A stretch of 64,000 nt of DNA, taken from an uncultured Nocardioides sp. (GTDB lineage: Bacteria; Actinomycetota; Actinomycetes; Propionibacteriales; Nocardioidaceae). Both the position numbers and the translations under genes were made by a program. The notes beneath the pieces were generated by a model, which saw only the letters and a list, made by a program, of their open reading frames with translations, was not told where the DNA came from and did no database searches. The DNA lies in contig NZ_CANLDB010000003.1 of the NCBI RefSeq assembly GCF_947489365.1, forward strand, positions 496,001-560,000, written 5' to 3'. Positions 37,103 to 44,837 of this stretch are shown here, piece after piece (the first letter of the stretch is position 1; each line of letters starts with the position of its first letter).

Positions 37103-37326
37103 CGGTCGACCCCGAACGGGCGGCTGACGCTGCCGTCCGCGAGCTTCGCCGTGACCAGGTACGGCGTCCCCGGCACGTCGTCCGCGACGCCGCCCATCAC
37201 CGTCACCGCGACGTCACGGCGCAGGGCGGTGCCCGAGGCCCGGTAGAGCGTGCCCATCCCGTCCCGGCCCAGCACGGCCTCCAGCCGGTAGCGACCCACG
37301 AGGTCGCCGACGCGCGGCTGCGCCAT
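37099..37326 (-). pseudogene. Internally deleted relic of a kinase-FG-GAP gene (75-residue open frame)
   Basis: From ATG 37326 (AGGAGGGGG upstream) the frame reads a kinase N-lobe, VGRYRLEAVLGRDGMGTLYR then RRDVAVTVMGG, and jumps to GTPYLVT, which corresponds to the hinge of the type B kinase. It then goes straight to the type B C-terminus AKLADGSVSRPFGVDR. Most of the kinase, the membrane helix and the whole propeller are missing. The glycine loop has Asp for Gly (GRDGMG) and the catalytic Lys is Thr (VAVTV). It still has a start, ribosome site and stop, and is coupled by a 4-bp overlap to the intact type B gene. It may survive mainly as a translated leader for that gene, or make a short regulatory peptide. 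Confidence 0.8.
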
Positions 37327-37462
37327 GCCTGCATCCCCCTCCTGGTCCCGACCGCTCCGTCGCGGGTGCGGTCGCTGGTGTGTCGGCCGATCCTGCCCCA
37401 CCCTGCCCCCGGGCGGCAGCCCTCACACCCGCCTCGCACCGGTCGCCACCGGGCCGGGGCCC

Positions 37463-37468
37463 TAGCAT
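37463..37468 (+). promoter_or_regulatory. Leaderless-type -10 (TAGCAT) for purD
   Basis: TAGCAT ends 8 nt before GTG 37477; no ribosome site between. Confidence 0.55.
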
Positions 37469-37476
37469 CGGGGCCC

Positions 37477-38712
37477 GTGGACGTCCTGGTGATCGGCGGC
37501 GGTGGCCGTGAGCACGCTCTGGCCCTCGCGCTGTCCCGTGACCCCGGGGTGGGTGCGCTGCACGCGGCGCCCGGCAACCCGGGCCTCGCGCGGGTCGCCA
37601 CGCTGCACCCGGTGGACCCCCTCGACCCCGCCGCGGTCGCCGACCTCGCCGCCTCGCTCGACGTCGGCCTCGTGGTCGTCGGCCCCGAGGCCCCGCTGGT
37701 GGCCGGCGTCGCCGACGCGGTGACCGCCCGCGGCATCGCGTGCTTCGGCCCGGGCGCCGAGGCGGCCCGGCTCGAGGGCTCCAAGGCGTTCGCCAAGGAG
37801 GTGATGGCCGCCGCCGGCGTCCCCACCGCCCAGGCGCACGTCTGCACGACCCCCGAGGAGGTCGCGGCCGCGCTCGACGCGCTGGGCGCGCCGTACGTGG
37901 TGAAGGACGACGGGCTGGCCGCCGGCAAGGGCGTGGTCGTCACCGACGACCGCGACGAGGCGCTCGCGCACGCCGCCGCGTGCGGGGGAGCGGTGGTGGT
38001 CGAGGAGTTCCTCGACGGCCCCGAGGTCTCCCTCTTCGGACTCTGCGACGGCGCCGTCGTGCGTCCCCTCCAGCCCGCCCAGGACTTCAAGCGCGCCCTC
38101 GACGGCGACGCCGGGCCCAACACCGGAGGCATGGGCGCCTACTCGCCGCTCGACTGGGCGCCGGCCGACCTGGTCGACGAGGTCACCCGCACCGTCCTGC
38201 AGCCGACCGTCGACGAGATGGCGCGCCGTGGGACCCCCTTCGCGGGGCTGCTGTACGCCGGCCTCGCGCTCACCTCACGCGGCGTCCGGGTGGTCGAGTT
38301 CAACGCCCGCTTCGGCGACCCCGAGACCCAGGTGCTGATGGCGCTGCTCGACTCGCCCCTCTCCGAGCTCCTCCACGCCTGCGCCACCGGCCGGCTGGGC
38401 GAGGTTGAGCCGCCGGTCTTCCGTGACGGCGCCGCGGTGACCGTGGTGATGGCCAGCCGCGGCTACCCGGCGACGTCCTCGTCGGGCGACGTCATCAGCG
38501 GCGCGGACGACGTCCCCGCCGGGGTCGACGTGATCCACGCCGGCACCGCCACCACCGGCGACGGTGACCTCGTCACCGCGGGCGGCCGCGTGCTGGCCGT
38601 CACCGCCGCCGGCGACTCGGTCGCGGCGGCCCGCGAGGCGGCGTACGCGGGGGTCGCGACGATCTCCTTCCCCGGGGCCCAGCACCGCACGGACATCGCC
38701 GCCGGTCGCTGA
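37477..38712 (+). CDS. purD: Phosphoribosylamine--glycine ligase
   Basis: 411 residues. It begins VDVLVIGGGGREHALALALS. ATP-grasp features are visible: PYVVKDDGLAAGKGVVV, VEEFLDGPEVSLF, and the metal-binding VEFNARFGDPETQ signature. It makes GAR from phosphoribosylamine, glycine and ATP, the second step of purine synthesis. It is divergent from the kinase array, with about 150 bp between. purB follows after 28 bp. Confidence 0.97.
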   Translation: MDVLVIGGGGREHALALALSRDPGVGALHAAPGNPGLARVATLHPVDPLDPAAVADLAASLDVGLVVVGPEAPLVAGVADAVTARGIACFGPGAEAARLEGSKAFAKEVMAAAGVPTAQAHVCTTPEEVAAALDALGAPYVVKDDGLAAGKGVVVTDDRDEALAHAAACGGAVVVEEFLDGPEVSLFGLCDGAVVRPLQPAQDFKRALDGDAGPNTGGMGAYSPLDWAPADLVDEVTRTVLQPTVDEMARRGTPFAGLLYAGLALTSRGVRVVEFNARFGDPETQVLMALLDSPLSELLHACATGRLGEVEPPVFRDGAAVTVVMASRGYPATSSSGDVISGADDVPAGVDVIHAGTATTGDGDLVTAGGRVLAVTAAGDSVAAAREAAYAGVATISFPGAQHRTDIAAGR

Positions 38713-38740
38713 CCCGCCGGGTCGTGGGACCATGAGGCAC

Positions 38741-40159
38741 GTGAGCGTCCCGAACGTCCTGGCCACCCGGTACGCCGGATCCGACCTCGCGGCGCTCTGG
38801 TCGCCGGAGCACAAGATCGTGCTCGAGCGGAGGCTGTGGATCGCGGTCCTCCGCGCGCAGCGCGACCTCGGCGTCGAGGTCCCCGACGGTGTCGTCGAGG
38901 CCTACGAGGCCGCGGTCGACCACGTCGACCTCGAGTCGATCGCCCGTCGTGAACGGGTCACCCGCCACGACGTGAAGGCGCGGATCGAGGAGTTCAACGC
39001 CCTGGCCGGCCACGAGCACGTCCACAAGGGCATGACCTCGCGCGACCTCACCGAGAACGTCGAGCTGCTGCAGCTGCAGTCCTCGCTCGCGATGGTGCGC
39101 GACCGCGCCGTCGCCACCGCCGTCCGCCTCGGCCGGCTCGCCGCGGAGCACGCCACCACCGTGATGGCCGGCCGCTCGCACAACGTCGCCGCGCAGGCCA
39201 CGACCCTCGGCAAGCGGTTCGCGACCGCCGCCGAGGAGCTGATGCTCGGCGTCGAGCGCGTCGAGGACCTGCTCGCGCGGCTCCCGCTGCGCGGCATCAA
39301 GGGCCCGATGGGGACCGCCCAGGACATGCTCGACCTCCTCGACGGCGACGCCGACGCCCTCGCCGACCTCGAGCAGCGGGTCGCGACCCACCTCGGCTTC
39401 GCCCGGGTGCTGACGAGCGTCGGGCAGGTCTACCCGCGCAGCATCGACTACGACGTCCTGTCGTCGCTGGCCCAGCTCGTCGCCGGGCCCAGCAACCTCG
39501 CCACCACGATCCGGCTGATGGCCGGCAACGAGCTCGTCACCGAGGGCTTCGCCGAGGGTCAGGTCGGGTCGTCGGCGATGCCGCACAAGATGAACACCCG
39601 CTCCTGCGAACGGGTCAACGGCCTTGCGGTCGTCGTCCGCGGCAACCTGGCGATGGTCGGCGAGCTCGCCGGAGACCAGTGGAACGAGGGCGACGTCTCG
39701 TGCTCCGTCGTCCGACGGGTGGCGCTGCCCGACGCGTTCTTCGCCGCCGACGGGCTGTTCCGGACCTTCCTTACCGTGCTCGACGAGTTCGGCGCCTTCC
39801 CGGCCGTGGTGCAGCGCGAGCTGGACCGCTACCTGCCGTTCCTGACCACCACCAAGGTCCTGATGAGCGCGGTGCGTGCGGGGGTCGGCCGGGAGTCGGC
39901 GCACGAGGCGATCAAGGAGCACGCGGTCGCGGTGGCACTGGAGATGCGCGCCGGCCGCGCCGAGAACGACCTCTTCGAGCGGCTCGCGGCCGACGACCGG
40001 CTGGGCCTGGACCGCAGCGCGATCGACGCCCTCGTCGCCGACCCGCTGGAGTTCACCGGCGCGGCGGTCGCCCAGGTCGCGATCGTCGTCGCCCGCGTCG
40101 ACGCGCTCGCCGCGGCCCACCCCGAGGCGGCGTCGTACGACCCCGGCGGGATCCTCTAG
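38741..40159 (+). CDS. purB: Adenylosuccinate lyase
   Basis: 472 residues from GTG 38741; an in-frame ATG at 38732 would add three residues. GACCAT (38728-38733) lies 7 nt before the GTG, a variant of the leaderless pattern. Fumarase-superfamily signature GSSAMPHKMNTRSCERVNGL, catalytic HVHKGMTSRDLTENV and the His of MAGRSHNV are present. It splits SAICAR and adenylosuccinate, releasing fumarate. It lies next to purD as in other actinobacteria. Confidence 0.97.
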   Translation: MSVPNVLATRYAGSDLAALWSPEHKIVLERRLWIAVLRAQRDLGVEVPDGVVEAYEAAVDHVDLESIARRERVTRHDVKARIEEFNALAGHEHVHKGMTSRDLTENVELLQLQSSLAMVRDRAVATAVRLGRLAAEHATTVMAGRSHNVAAQATTLGKRFATAAEELMLGVERVEDLLARLPLRGIKGPMGTAQDMLDLLDGDADALADLEQRVATHLGFARVLTSVGQVYPRSIDYDVLSSLAQLVAGPSNLATTIRLMAGNELVTEGFAEGQVGSSAMPHKMNTRSCERVNGLAVVVRGNLAMVGELAGDQWNEGDVSCSVVRRVALPDAFFAADGLFRTFLTVLDEFGAFPAVVQRELDRYLPFLTTTKVLMSAVRAGVGRESAHEAIKEHAVAVALEMRAGRAENDLFERLAADDRLGLDRSAIDALVADPLEFTGAAVAQVAIVVARVDALAAAHPEAASYDPGGIL

Positions 40160-40160
40160 C

Positions 40161-40214
40161 CGCCGAGTCGGCCCGGACGCACCCCGTGAGGGCGCCGAGT
40201 CGGCCCGGAGGTGC
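40161..40214. repeat. 32-bp-period CGAGTCGG repeat, locus 3 (two copies)
   Basis: CGCCGAGTCGGCCCGGACGC begins at 40161, with a second, 17-base-identical start at 40193: spacing again 32 bp. The first copy begins one base after the purB stop, exactly as locus 2 does after lysS. Confidence 0.8.
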
Positions 40215-40235
40215 CGTCTCGGGGACGATGGACCC

Positions 40236-40835
40236 ATGACGACCGCGTACGCCGGAGGACCGGTCACCGTCGCGATCACCCGGCACGTGCCCGCCGGGCA
40301 CGAGGCCGAGGTGGTGAGCTGGCTGACGGCGGGCATCAGCCTCGCCGAGCGCTTCCCCGGCTTCCTGGGTGCCGGGTGGGTGCGACCGGACGTCGGGTCG
40401 CGGGAGTGGCACATGCTCTACCGCTTCGCCGACCCCACCGCGCTGGAGCACTGGGAGCACTCGCCGCAGCGGCAGTGGTGGCGCAGCTCGGGCGTCGGTC
40501 TCGGCGTCGTGGAGTCGCGGGTGGAGCGTCGTACCGGCATCGAGGGGTGGTTCGACGACCCGGTCGAGACCACCGTGGAACGCGCGGACGACGCCCCGAC
40601 GCCGTCCGCGCCGCCGCGGTGGAAGCAGGCGACGACGATCTGGCTGGCGTTCTTCCCGCTCAGCCTGCTCGTCGGCTGGGTGCTGTCGATCGTGCTGCCC
40701 GACCTGCCCATCGCCCCGCGGGTGCTGCTGACGACACTGCTGCTGACGCCCGTGATGACCTACGTGGCGCTGCCGTGGATCACCCGGCGCCTGGCCTGGT
40801 GGCTCGCCGGCGAGCCCGCGCCCTGGCGGCGCTGA
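40236..40835 (+). CDS. Antibiotic biosynthesis monooxygenase-domain protein with membrane anchor
   Basis: 199 residues from ATG 40236, six nt after GACGAT. Residues 8-105 form an ABM/dimeric alpha-beta-barrel domain (VTVAITRHVPAGHEAEVVSW, FPGFLGAGWVRP, WHMLYRFADPTALEHWEHS). A linker leads to two membrane helices (IWLAFFPLSLLVGWVLSIVL and a second) and a basic tail. This ABM plus two-helix layout is seen in uncharacterised actinobacterial membrane proteins. The substrate is unknown; small hydrophobic compounds or quinones are possible. Confidence 0.8.
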   Translation: MTTAYAGGPVTVAITRHVPAGHEAEVVSWLTAGISLAERFPGFLGAGWVRPDVGSREWHMLYRFADPTALEHWEHSPQRQWWRSSGVGLGVVESRVERRTGIEGWFDDPVETTVERADDAPTPSAPPRWKQATTIWLAFFPLSLLVGWVLSIVLPDLPIAPRVLLTTLLLTPVMTYVALPWITRRLAWWLAGEPAPWRR

Positions 40836-40860
40836 GCCCGCCCGGTCCCGGCGTGCTCGG

Positions 40861-42336
40861 CTAGCGGCGGCGCTCGGCGCGCAGGTCGACGAACGCGAGG
40901 ACCAGTGCGACCGAGAGGATCGCGGCGGCCGCGAGCAGCGCGGCCCGCAGGGCGTCCACGCCGGCCATGCCGGAGCCGACGGCGACCTGGTAGATCGTCA
41001 TCAGCAGCGCGGCGCCGAGCGCGGATCCGATGCGCTGACCGGTCTGGACGGCGCCGCCTGCGGCGCCACCCATCCGGGGTGGGACCTCCGACAGGGTCAG
41101 CGTGAGGTTGGGGGAGACCACCCCGCCGCCGCCGAGCCCCGCGACCAGCAGTGGCACGAGGACGAGCACGACCAGCCAGCCGTTGCCGAAGCCGAGCGGC
41201 GCCAGCAGCGCCACCGCGACCACGCCGCTGATGTTGATCGTCAGCGCGACCACGGTGATCCGGCGGTGCATCCGCGAGACCAGCCGGCCGGCGAGGGGCG
41301 AGGAGAACGCCGACCCGATCGCGAACGGCGTCAGCACCAGGCCCGACATCAGCGCGGTGAGGCCGAGCGACTCCTGGGTGTAGACCGACAGCACGAGGAA
41401 GATGCCGGTGAAGCCGGTGAAGTAGATGGTGCCGACGGCGATGCCGTTCGCGTAGCCGGGGACCTGCCGCAGCAGCGTCACGTCGAGCAGCGGCGCGTGC
41501 CCACGCCGGACGGTGCGGTGCTCCCACCACACGAACGTCGCCAGCAGGATCGGCACGCCCGGCAGCAGCACCAGCGGCAGCAGGGCGCCGCTCTCCAGCG
41601 AGACCAGCGGGTAGAGCAGGCACAGGACCCCGCCGCCGAGGAGCAGTGCGCCGGGCAGGTCGAGCTTGACGGGACCGGAGTCGTCGCCGGGTGGCTTCCC
41701 GGGCACCAGACGCGCGACGAAGACCATCGCCACCAGCCCGATCGGGACGTTGACCAGGAAGATCGCCCGCCAGCCGATCTCGGGGCCCAGCAGGGCGATC
41801 ATCGTGCCGCCGACCAGGGGACCGAGCGCGGAGGAGATCGAGACGGTGAACCCGAAGAGGCCGAACGCCCGTCCGCGCTCGGGACCGCGGAAGAGGTCCT
41901 GGATCAGGCCCGAGTTCTGCGGGGTCAGCAGGCCGGCGGCCGCGCCCTGCAGCAGGCGGGCGGCGACGACCAGCTCGGCGTTCGGGGCGAAGCCGACCAG
42001 GGCGCTGGAGCCGATGAACGCGGCGAGGCCGACGACCATGAGCCGCCGGCGGCCGTACGCGTCGCCGAGCCGGCCGCCGCTGACCAGCGTGAGGCCGAAG
42101 GTGAGCGCGTAGCCGGACACGATCCACTGGGCGGTGCCCGGGGAGGTGTCGAGGCCGGCGCGGATCGAGGGCAGCGCGACGTTGACGATCGTGACGTCGA
42201 GCAGCGACATGAAGCCCACGACCAGGGCGACGGCGAGGATCCGCCAGCGGCGCGGGTCGGCACCCTCCTCCTGGTCGCCGTCCCCACCGTGGTCCCCGCC
42301 GTGGTGCTTCGCGAGGTCGGCGTCGGCGGAGGTCAC
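40861..42336 (-). CDS. DHA2-family MFS multidrug exporter
   Basis: 491 residues from GTG 42336. Fourteen hydrophobic helices; motif A GGRLGDAYGRRRLMVVG between helices 2 and 3; motif C-like GFTVSISSALGPLVGG; early DVTIVNVALPSI motif D1, all typical of drug:H+ antiporters of the 14-TMS family (EmrB/QacA). The N-terminal 30 residues are His/Asp-rich and cytoplasmic. No regulator is adjacent. CACCCT lies 6 nt upstream of the GTG, a weak leaderless-like pattern. Substrate is not predictable. Confidence 0.92.
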   Translation of the reverse strand: MTSADADLAKHHGGDHGGDGDQEEGADPRRWRILAVALVVGFMSLLDVTIVNVALPSIRAGLDTSPGTAQWIVSGYALTFGLTLVSGGRLGDAYGRRRLMVVGLAAFIGSSALVGFAPNAELVVAARLLQGAAAGLLTPQNSGLIQDLFRGPERGRAFGLFGFTVSISSALGPLVGGTMIALLGPEIGWRAIFLVNVPIGLVAMVFVARLVPGKPPGDDSGPVKLDLPGALLLGGGVLCLLYPLVSLESGALLPLVLLPGVPILLATFVWWEHRTVRRGHAPLLDVTLLRQVPGYANGIAVGTIYFTGFTGIFLVLSVYTQESLGLTALMSGLVLTPFAIGSAFSSPLAGRLVSRMHRRITVVALTINISGVVAVALLAPLGFGNGWLVVLVLVPLLVAGLGGGGVVSPNLTLTLSEVPPRMGGAAGGAVQTGQRIGSALGAALLMTIYQVAVGSGMAGVDALRAALLAAAAILSVALVLAFVDLRAERRR

Positions 42337-42347
42337 GGGTCCAGGGT

Positions 42348-42362
42348 GCCCGCCCGGCGGGC
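42348..42362 (-). terminator. Small hairpin after the heme monooxygenase gene
   Basis: GCCCGCC-C-GGCGGGC, an odd palindrome between the mhuD-like stop and the MFS start, both on the minus strand. Confidence 0.35.
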
Positions 42363-42379
42363 GGGTCACTCCCCGAGGG

Positions 42380-42721
42380 TCAGTCCTCGAGGTCCTCCCA
42401 CGGCTCGGCGTCCTCGTCGTACGGCGCGACGTCGAGGACGACCTCGAACTCGAGCAGGTCCGACCCGGTGCCGACCGGCTTGGCGCGCTCGCCGGAGTGG
42501 GCGGCGCGACCCTGGCCGCCCATCCACGCCTGGAACGCGGCGTCGTCGACCCAGTGGGTGACGATGAAGTAGCGGGTCTCGCCCGCGGTGGGGCGCAGCA
42601 TCTGGAAGCCGAGGAACCCCTCGGTGCCCTCGATCGTCCCGGCGCGCGCCTTGAAGCGCTTCTCGAGCTCGGCCCCACCGCCCTCGGGCACGTGGATCGC
42701 GTTGATCTTCACCACCGACAT
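42380..42721 (-). CDS. MhuD-like heme-degrading monooxygenase
   Basis: 113 residues. VVKINAIHVPEGGGAELEKR, GFLGFQMLRP, YFIVTHWVDDAAFQAWMGG and LLEFEVVLDVAP closely follow M. tuberculosis MhuD (Rv3592) as I recall it. Heme-binding residues fall at the MhuD positions: Asn7, Trp66 and His75. Homologues open heme to mycobilin or related products and release iron without CO. TAGGCT (42733-42728, minus strand) is 6 nt upstream of the ATG and overlaps the stop codon of the upstream 67-residue gene, so it may be transcribed both from its own leaderless promoter and by read-through. Confidence 0.9.
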   Translation of the reverse strand: MSVVKINAIHVPEGGGAELEKRFKARAGTIEGTEGFLGFQMLRPTAGETRYFIVTHWVDDAAFQAWMGGQGRAAHSGERAKPVGTGSDLLEFEVVLDVAPYDEDAEPWEDLED

Positions 42722-42730
42722 GCCGTCAGC

Positions 42731-42934
42731 CTACGAGCGTCGTCGCTGTCGCTCCCTCCTCGCCTTCTCGTACGACGGGTGCTCGCGGCGCTCGCGGTCG
42801 ATCTCGGTCCGCTCCTCCCGCAGCGCGGCGACCGCGGCGGCGGCGTGCTCCCGTGACCGCCGCGCGGCCTCCCGCAGCCGTGCCACGGCCACCGCCGGGG
42901 TCGGCGGTCCGACGGGGTCGGGCCCGGCGTTCAC
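42731..42934 (-). CDS. Small basic coiled-coil protein, unknown
   Basis: 67 residues from GTG 42934, overlapping the upstream stop by 4 bp. Highly charged, with a long predicted helix (AVARLREAARRSREHAAAAV then ALREERTEIDRERREH) and the basic end RRERQRRRS. No known family. It is the third gene of a coupled cassette with two helical WXG/ESX-like proteins and may be their accessory or chaperone (inference). Confidence 0.65.
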   Translation of the reverse strand: MNAGPDPVGPPTPAVAVARLREAARRSREHAAAAVAALREERTEIDRERREHPSYEKARRERQRRRS

Positions 42935-43686
42935 GCGAACCCCACCGCGGTGACGTCGTCGACGCGGCCGGCGGCGGCGTAGTGGCTGCCCATGGCCACC
43001 GCCTCGGCCGCCGCGGCGGCGACGTCGAGCCCGACCTGCACCATCGCCATGACCTCCGCGCAGGTCTCCGCCGCCTCCACGAGCCGCAGGACCGCCGAGC
43101 GGATGCGGTCGAGCATCGCGAGGATGCGGGCGGCGTCCGCCGGCGCCGTGACCGCCGCCAGGCCCGCGCCGACCGGGCCGGCGAGCAGCTTGACGCCCAG
43201 GGCGAGCACGACGTCGTCGATCACGCCGAGCGCGGCGCACACCGTCTCCGCGGCCGCGGTCGACACCGACAGCACGTGGCCGAGCTGCTCCGCGACGAGA
43301 CCGGCCGCCTCCGCCTGCTGGGCCGCGGTGTCGGCGAGCGTGCCCAGCGCGTCACCGGCCGCCACCCGGGACCCGCCGTCCCAGGTGCCGGGCAGCTGGC
43401 CGGCCAGGTCGGCGTGGTTCTCCCCGACCGCCCCCAGGGCGGCCTCGACCTGTCGCCACCCCTGCTGCATCGAGGCGAGTGCGGCGAAGTCGCCGGAGAA
43501 GGGCTCCAGCACCTCGGCGAACAGGTCGACCCCGGTCAGCGTCCGCACCGCCCAGTCGACGAGCCGGACGACGTACCCGGCCTCCTCGCGCAGGCCGTCC
43601 AGGTAGCCGTCCGTGCCGACCTCGGGCGCGCCCCCGGACACCGCCGACCCGGCGTCCCACCGCTCGCTGATCGTGGGCGCGGTCAC
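42931..43686 (-). CDS. Large helical WXG100/ESX-like protein, unknown
   Basis: 251 residues from GTG 43686, overlapping the preceding gene by 4 bp. It is almost all helix and Ala-rich; ASMQQGWRQVEAALGAVGEN, then GTWDGGSRVAAGDALGTLAD, shows a W-x-G-like turn between two helices. A hydrophobic Gly/Ala stretch (LAGPVGAGLAAVTAPADAAR) may lie in a membrane or pore. Similar proteins occur with type VII secretion substrates and toxins, but no EccC ATPase or nuclease domain is present here. Function unknown. Confidence 0.65.
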   Translation of the reverse strand: MTAPTISERWDAGSAVSGGAPEVGTDGYLDGLREEAGYVVRLVDWAVRTLTGVDLFAEVLEPFSGDFAALASMQQGWRQVEAALGAVGENHADLAGQLPGTWDGGSRVAAGDALGTLADTAAQQAEAAGLVAEQLGHVLSVSTAAAETVCAALGVIDDVVLALGVKLLAGPVGAGLAAVTAPADAARILAMLDRIRSAVLRLVEAAETCAEVMAMVQVGLDVAAAAAEAVAMGSHYAAAGRVDDVTAVGFA

Positions 43687-44396
43687 GAGGCGCGCCCCAC
43701 GAAGTCGTCGTACGACGACGCGTCGTCCTGCGCCGCGGCCGCCTCCTCCATGGCGTCACCGAGACCCTCGACGGCCCCGACGGCGTCCTGGCCGGCCTCG
43801 CGGAGGTCCCAGCCCCACCCGAGCGCCTCCGCGAGCGGGCCGGCCGTGCTGTGGCGCCACGGCGTGGTCCGGTCGGCCTCGGGGACGTCGTCCAGTGCCG
43901 GGGAGTCGGTGTCCGCCGCGTGCCCCAGCAGGGAGGGGACGTCGGTGTCGAGGCGGACGACCCGGTCGAGGTCCAGCGGGGAGCCCCCCGGCCCGGTCAG
44001 CGCCGCCGGCAGCGCCGACGGGACCTCGGCGCCGAGGCGGACGTCGGGGGCGACCGGCGCCACCGGCACGAGGTCGTCGGGCACCCCGGGCAGGAGCTCG
44101 GCCACCCTGTCCAGGACCCGCCGGGCCAGCGCGTCGACGTCCGCGAGGTCGGCGGCGGTGTCCCGGGCCGCTCCGCCCCACCGCTGCGCCGCCCGGCCGC
44201 TGCGCTCGAGGCCGTCGCAGGCGGAGCCCACGGCCGTGGCGTAGACCCCGCGCAGCGGCGCGACGGCGCCGCGGAACGCGTCGAGCCGGGTGCAGACGTC
44301 GTGCACGTAGCGGCCGACGTCGCCGGTGTGGGTGGCCTGACGCTCGGCCACCTCCGCGGCGCCGGCCAGGCCGGCGTAGTGGCAGGCCAGGTCCAT
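43683..44396 (-). CDS. ESX-like helical N-terminal protein, unknown (first gene of cassette)
   Basis: 237 residues from ATG 44396 with AGGAGG four bases upstream. The first 110 residues are an amphipathic helical hairpin ([20 protein letters not shown] and [20 protein letters not shown]), with WGG at the turn, the size and style of WXG100/EspC-type proteins. The rest is Pro/Ala/Asp-rich and acidic and ends with a helix ([18 protein letters not shown]). No enzyme motif. It starts a three-gene run with 4-bp overlaps throughout. Confidence 0.65.
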   Translation of the reverse strand: MDLACHYAGLAGAAEVAERQATHTGDVGRYVHDVCTRLDAFRGAVAPLRGVYATAVGSACDGLERSGRAAQRWGGAARDTAADLADVDALARRVLDRVAELLPGVPDDLVPVAPVAPDVRLGAEVPSALPAALTGPGGSPLDLDRVVRLDTDVPSLLGHAADTDSPALDDVPEADRTTPWRHSTAGPLAEALGWGWDLREAGQDAVGAVEGLGDAMEEAAAAQDDASSYDDFVGRAS

Positions 44397-44508
44397 GGGT
44401 CCTCCTCGGGGTCGGTCGCTGACGGCGTGCTCCCACCCTCGGCCCGCGCGCCGACTCCCGCAGCCCCGGACGGCAGGGGCTGTGGAGATCGCGTGGCAGG
44501 CTGCGCCT

Positions 44509-44796
44509 GTGGACGCGAAGAGGTCGGTCCGGCTCCGGGTGACGGGTCGGGTGCAGGGGGTGTCGTTCCGCTGGGCCACCGAGCAGGAGGCGCGGCGGCT
44601 CGGCGTCACGGGCTGGGTCCGCAACGAGCCCGACGGCTCCGTGGCGGCGTACGCCGAGGGCCCGGCCGACGCCGTCGACGCGCTCGTGGCGTGGGCCCAC
44701 GACGGTCCGCCGTCGGCCCGCGTCGCCTCCGTCGACGTCACCGACGTCGAGCCCGAGACCGGTGGGGGAGCCTCCGGCTTCCGCACCACCGGCTGA
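44509..44796 (+). CDS. acyP: Acylphosphatase
   Basis: 95 residues from GTG 44509. The acylphosphatase signatures [12 protein letters not shown] (substrate Arg) and [11 protein letters not shown] (catalytic Asn) are exact. Hydrolyses acyl phosphates such as acetyl phosphate or 1,3-bisphosphoglycerate. CAGGCT is 6 nt upstream, a poor version of the leaderless -10. purC follows after 41 bp. Confidence 0.95.
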   Translation: MDAKRSVRLRVTGRVQGVSFRWATEQEARRLGVTGWVRNEPDGSVAAYAEGPADAVDALVAWAHDGPPSARVASVDVTDVEPETGGGASGFRTTG

Positions 44797-44825
44797 CCCG
44801 GCACCCCCGCGGGCGACCCGGACGC

Positions 44826-44831
44826 GATACT
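44826..44831 (+). promoter_or_regulatory. Leaderless-type -10 variant (GATACT) for purC
   Basis: GATACT ends 6 nt before GTG 44838. Confidence 0.5.
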
Positions 44832-44837
44832 GACCGG

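Noticed and set aside
30902..37246. A 2114-codon open frame on the plus strand opposite the kinase array
   Set aside because: It is an artefact of very GC-rich coding on the other strand; the translation is low-complexity Gly/Arg/Asp/Val and has no family match, while the minus strand encodes complete kinase and FG-GAP motifs.
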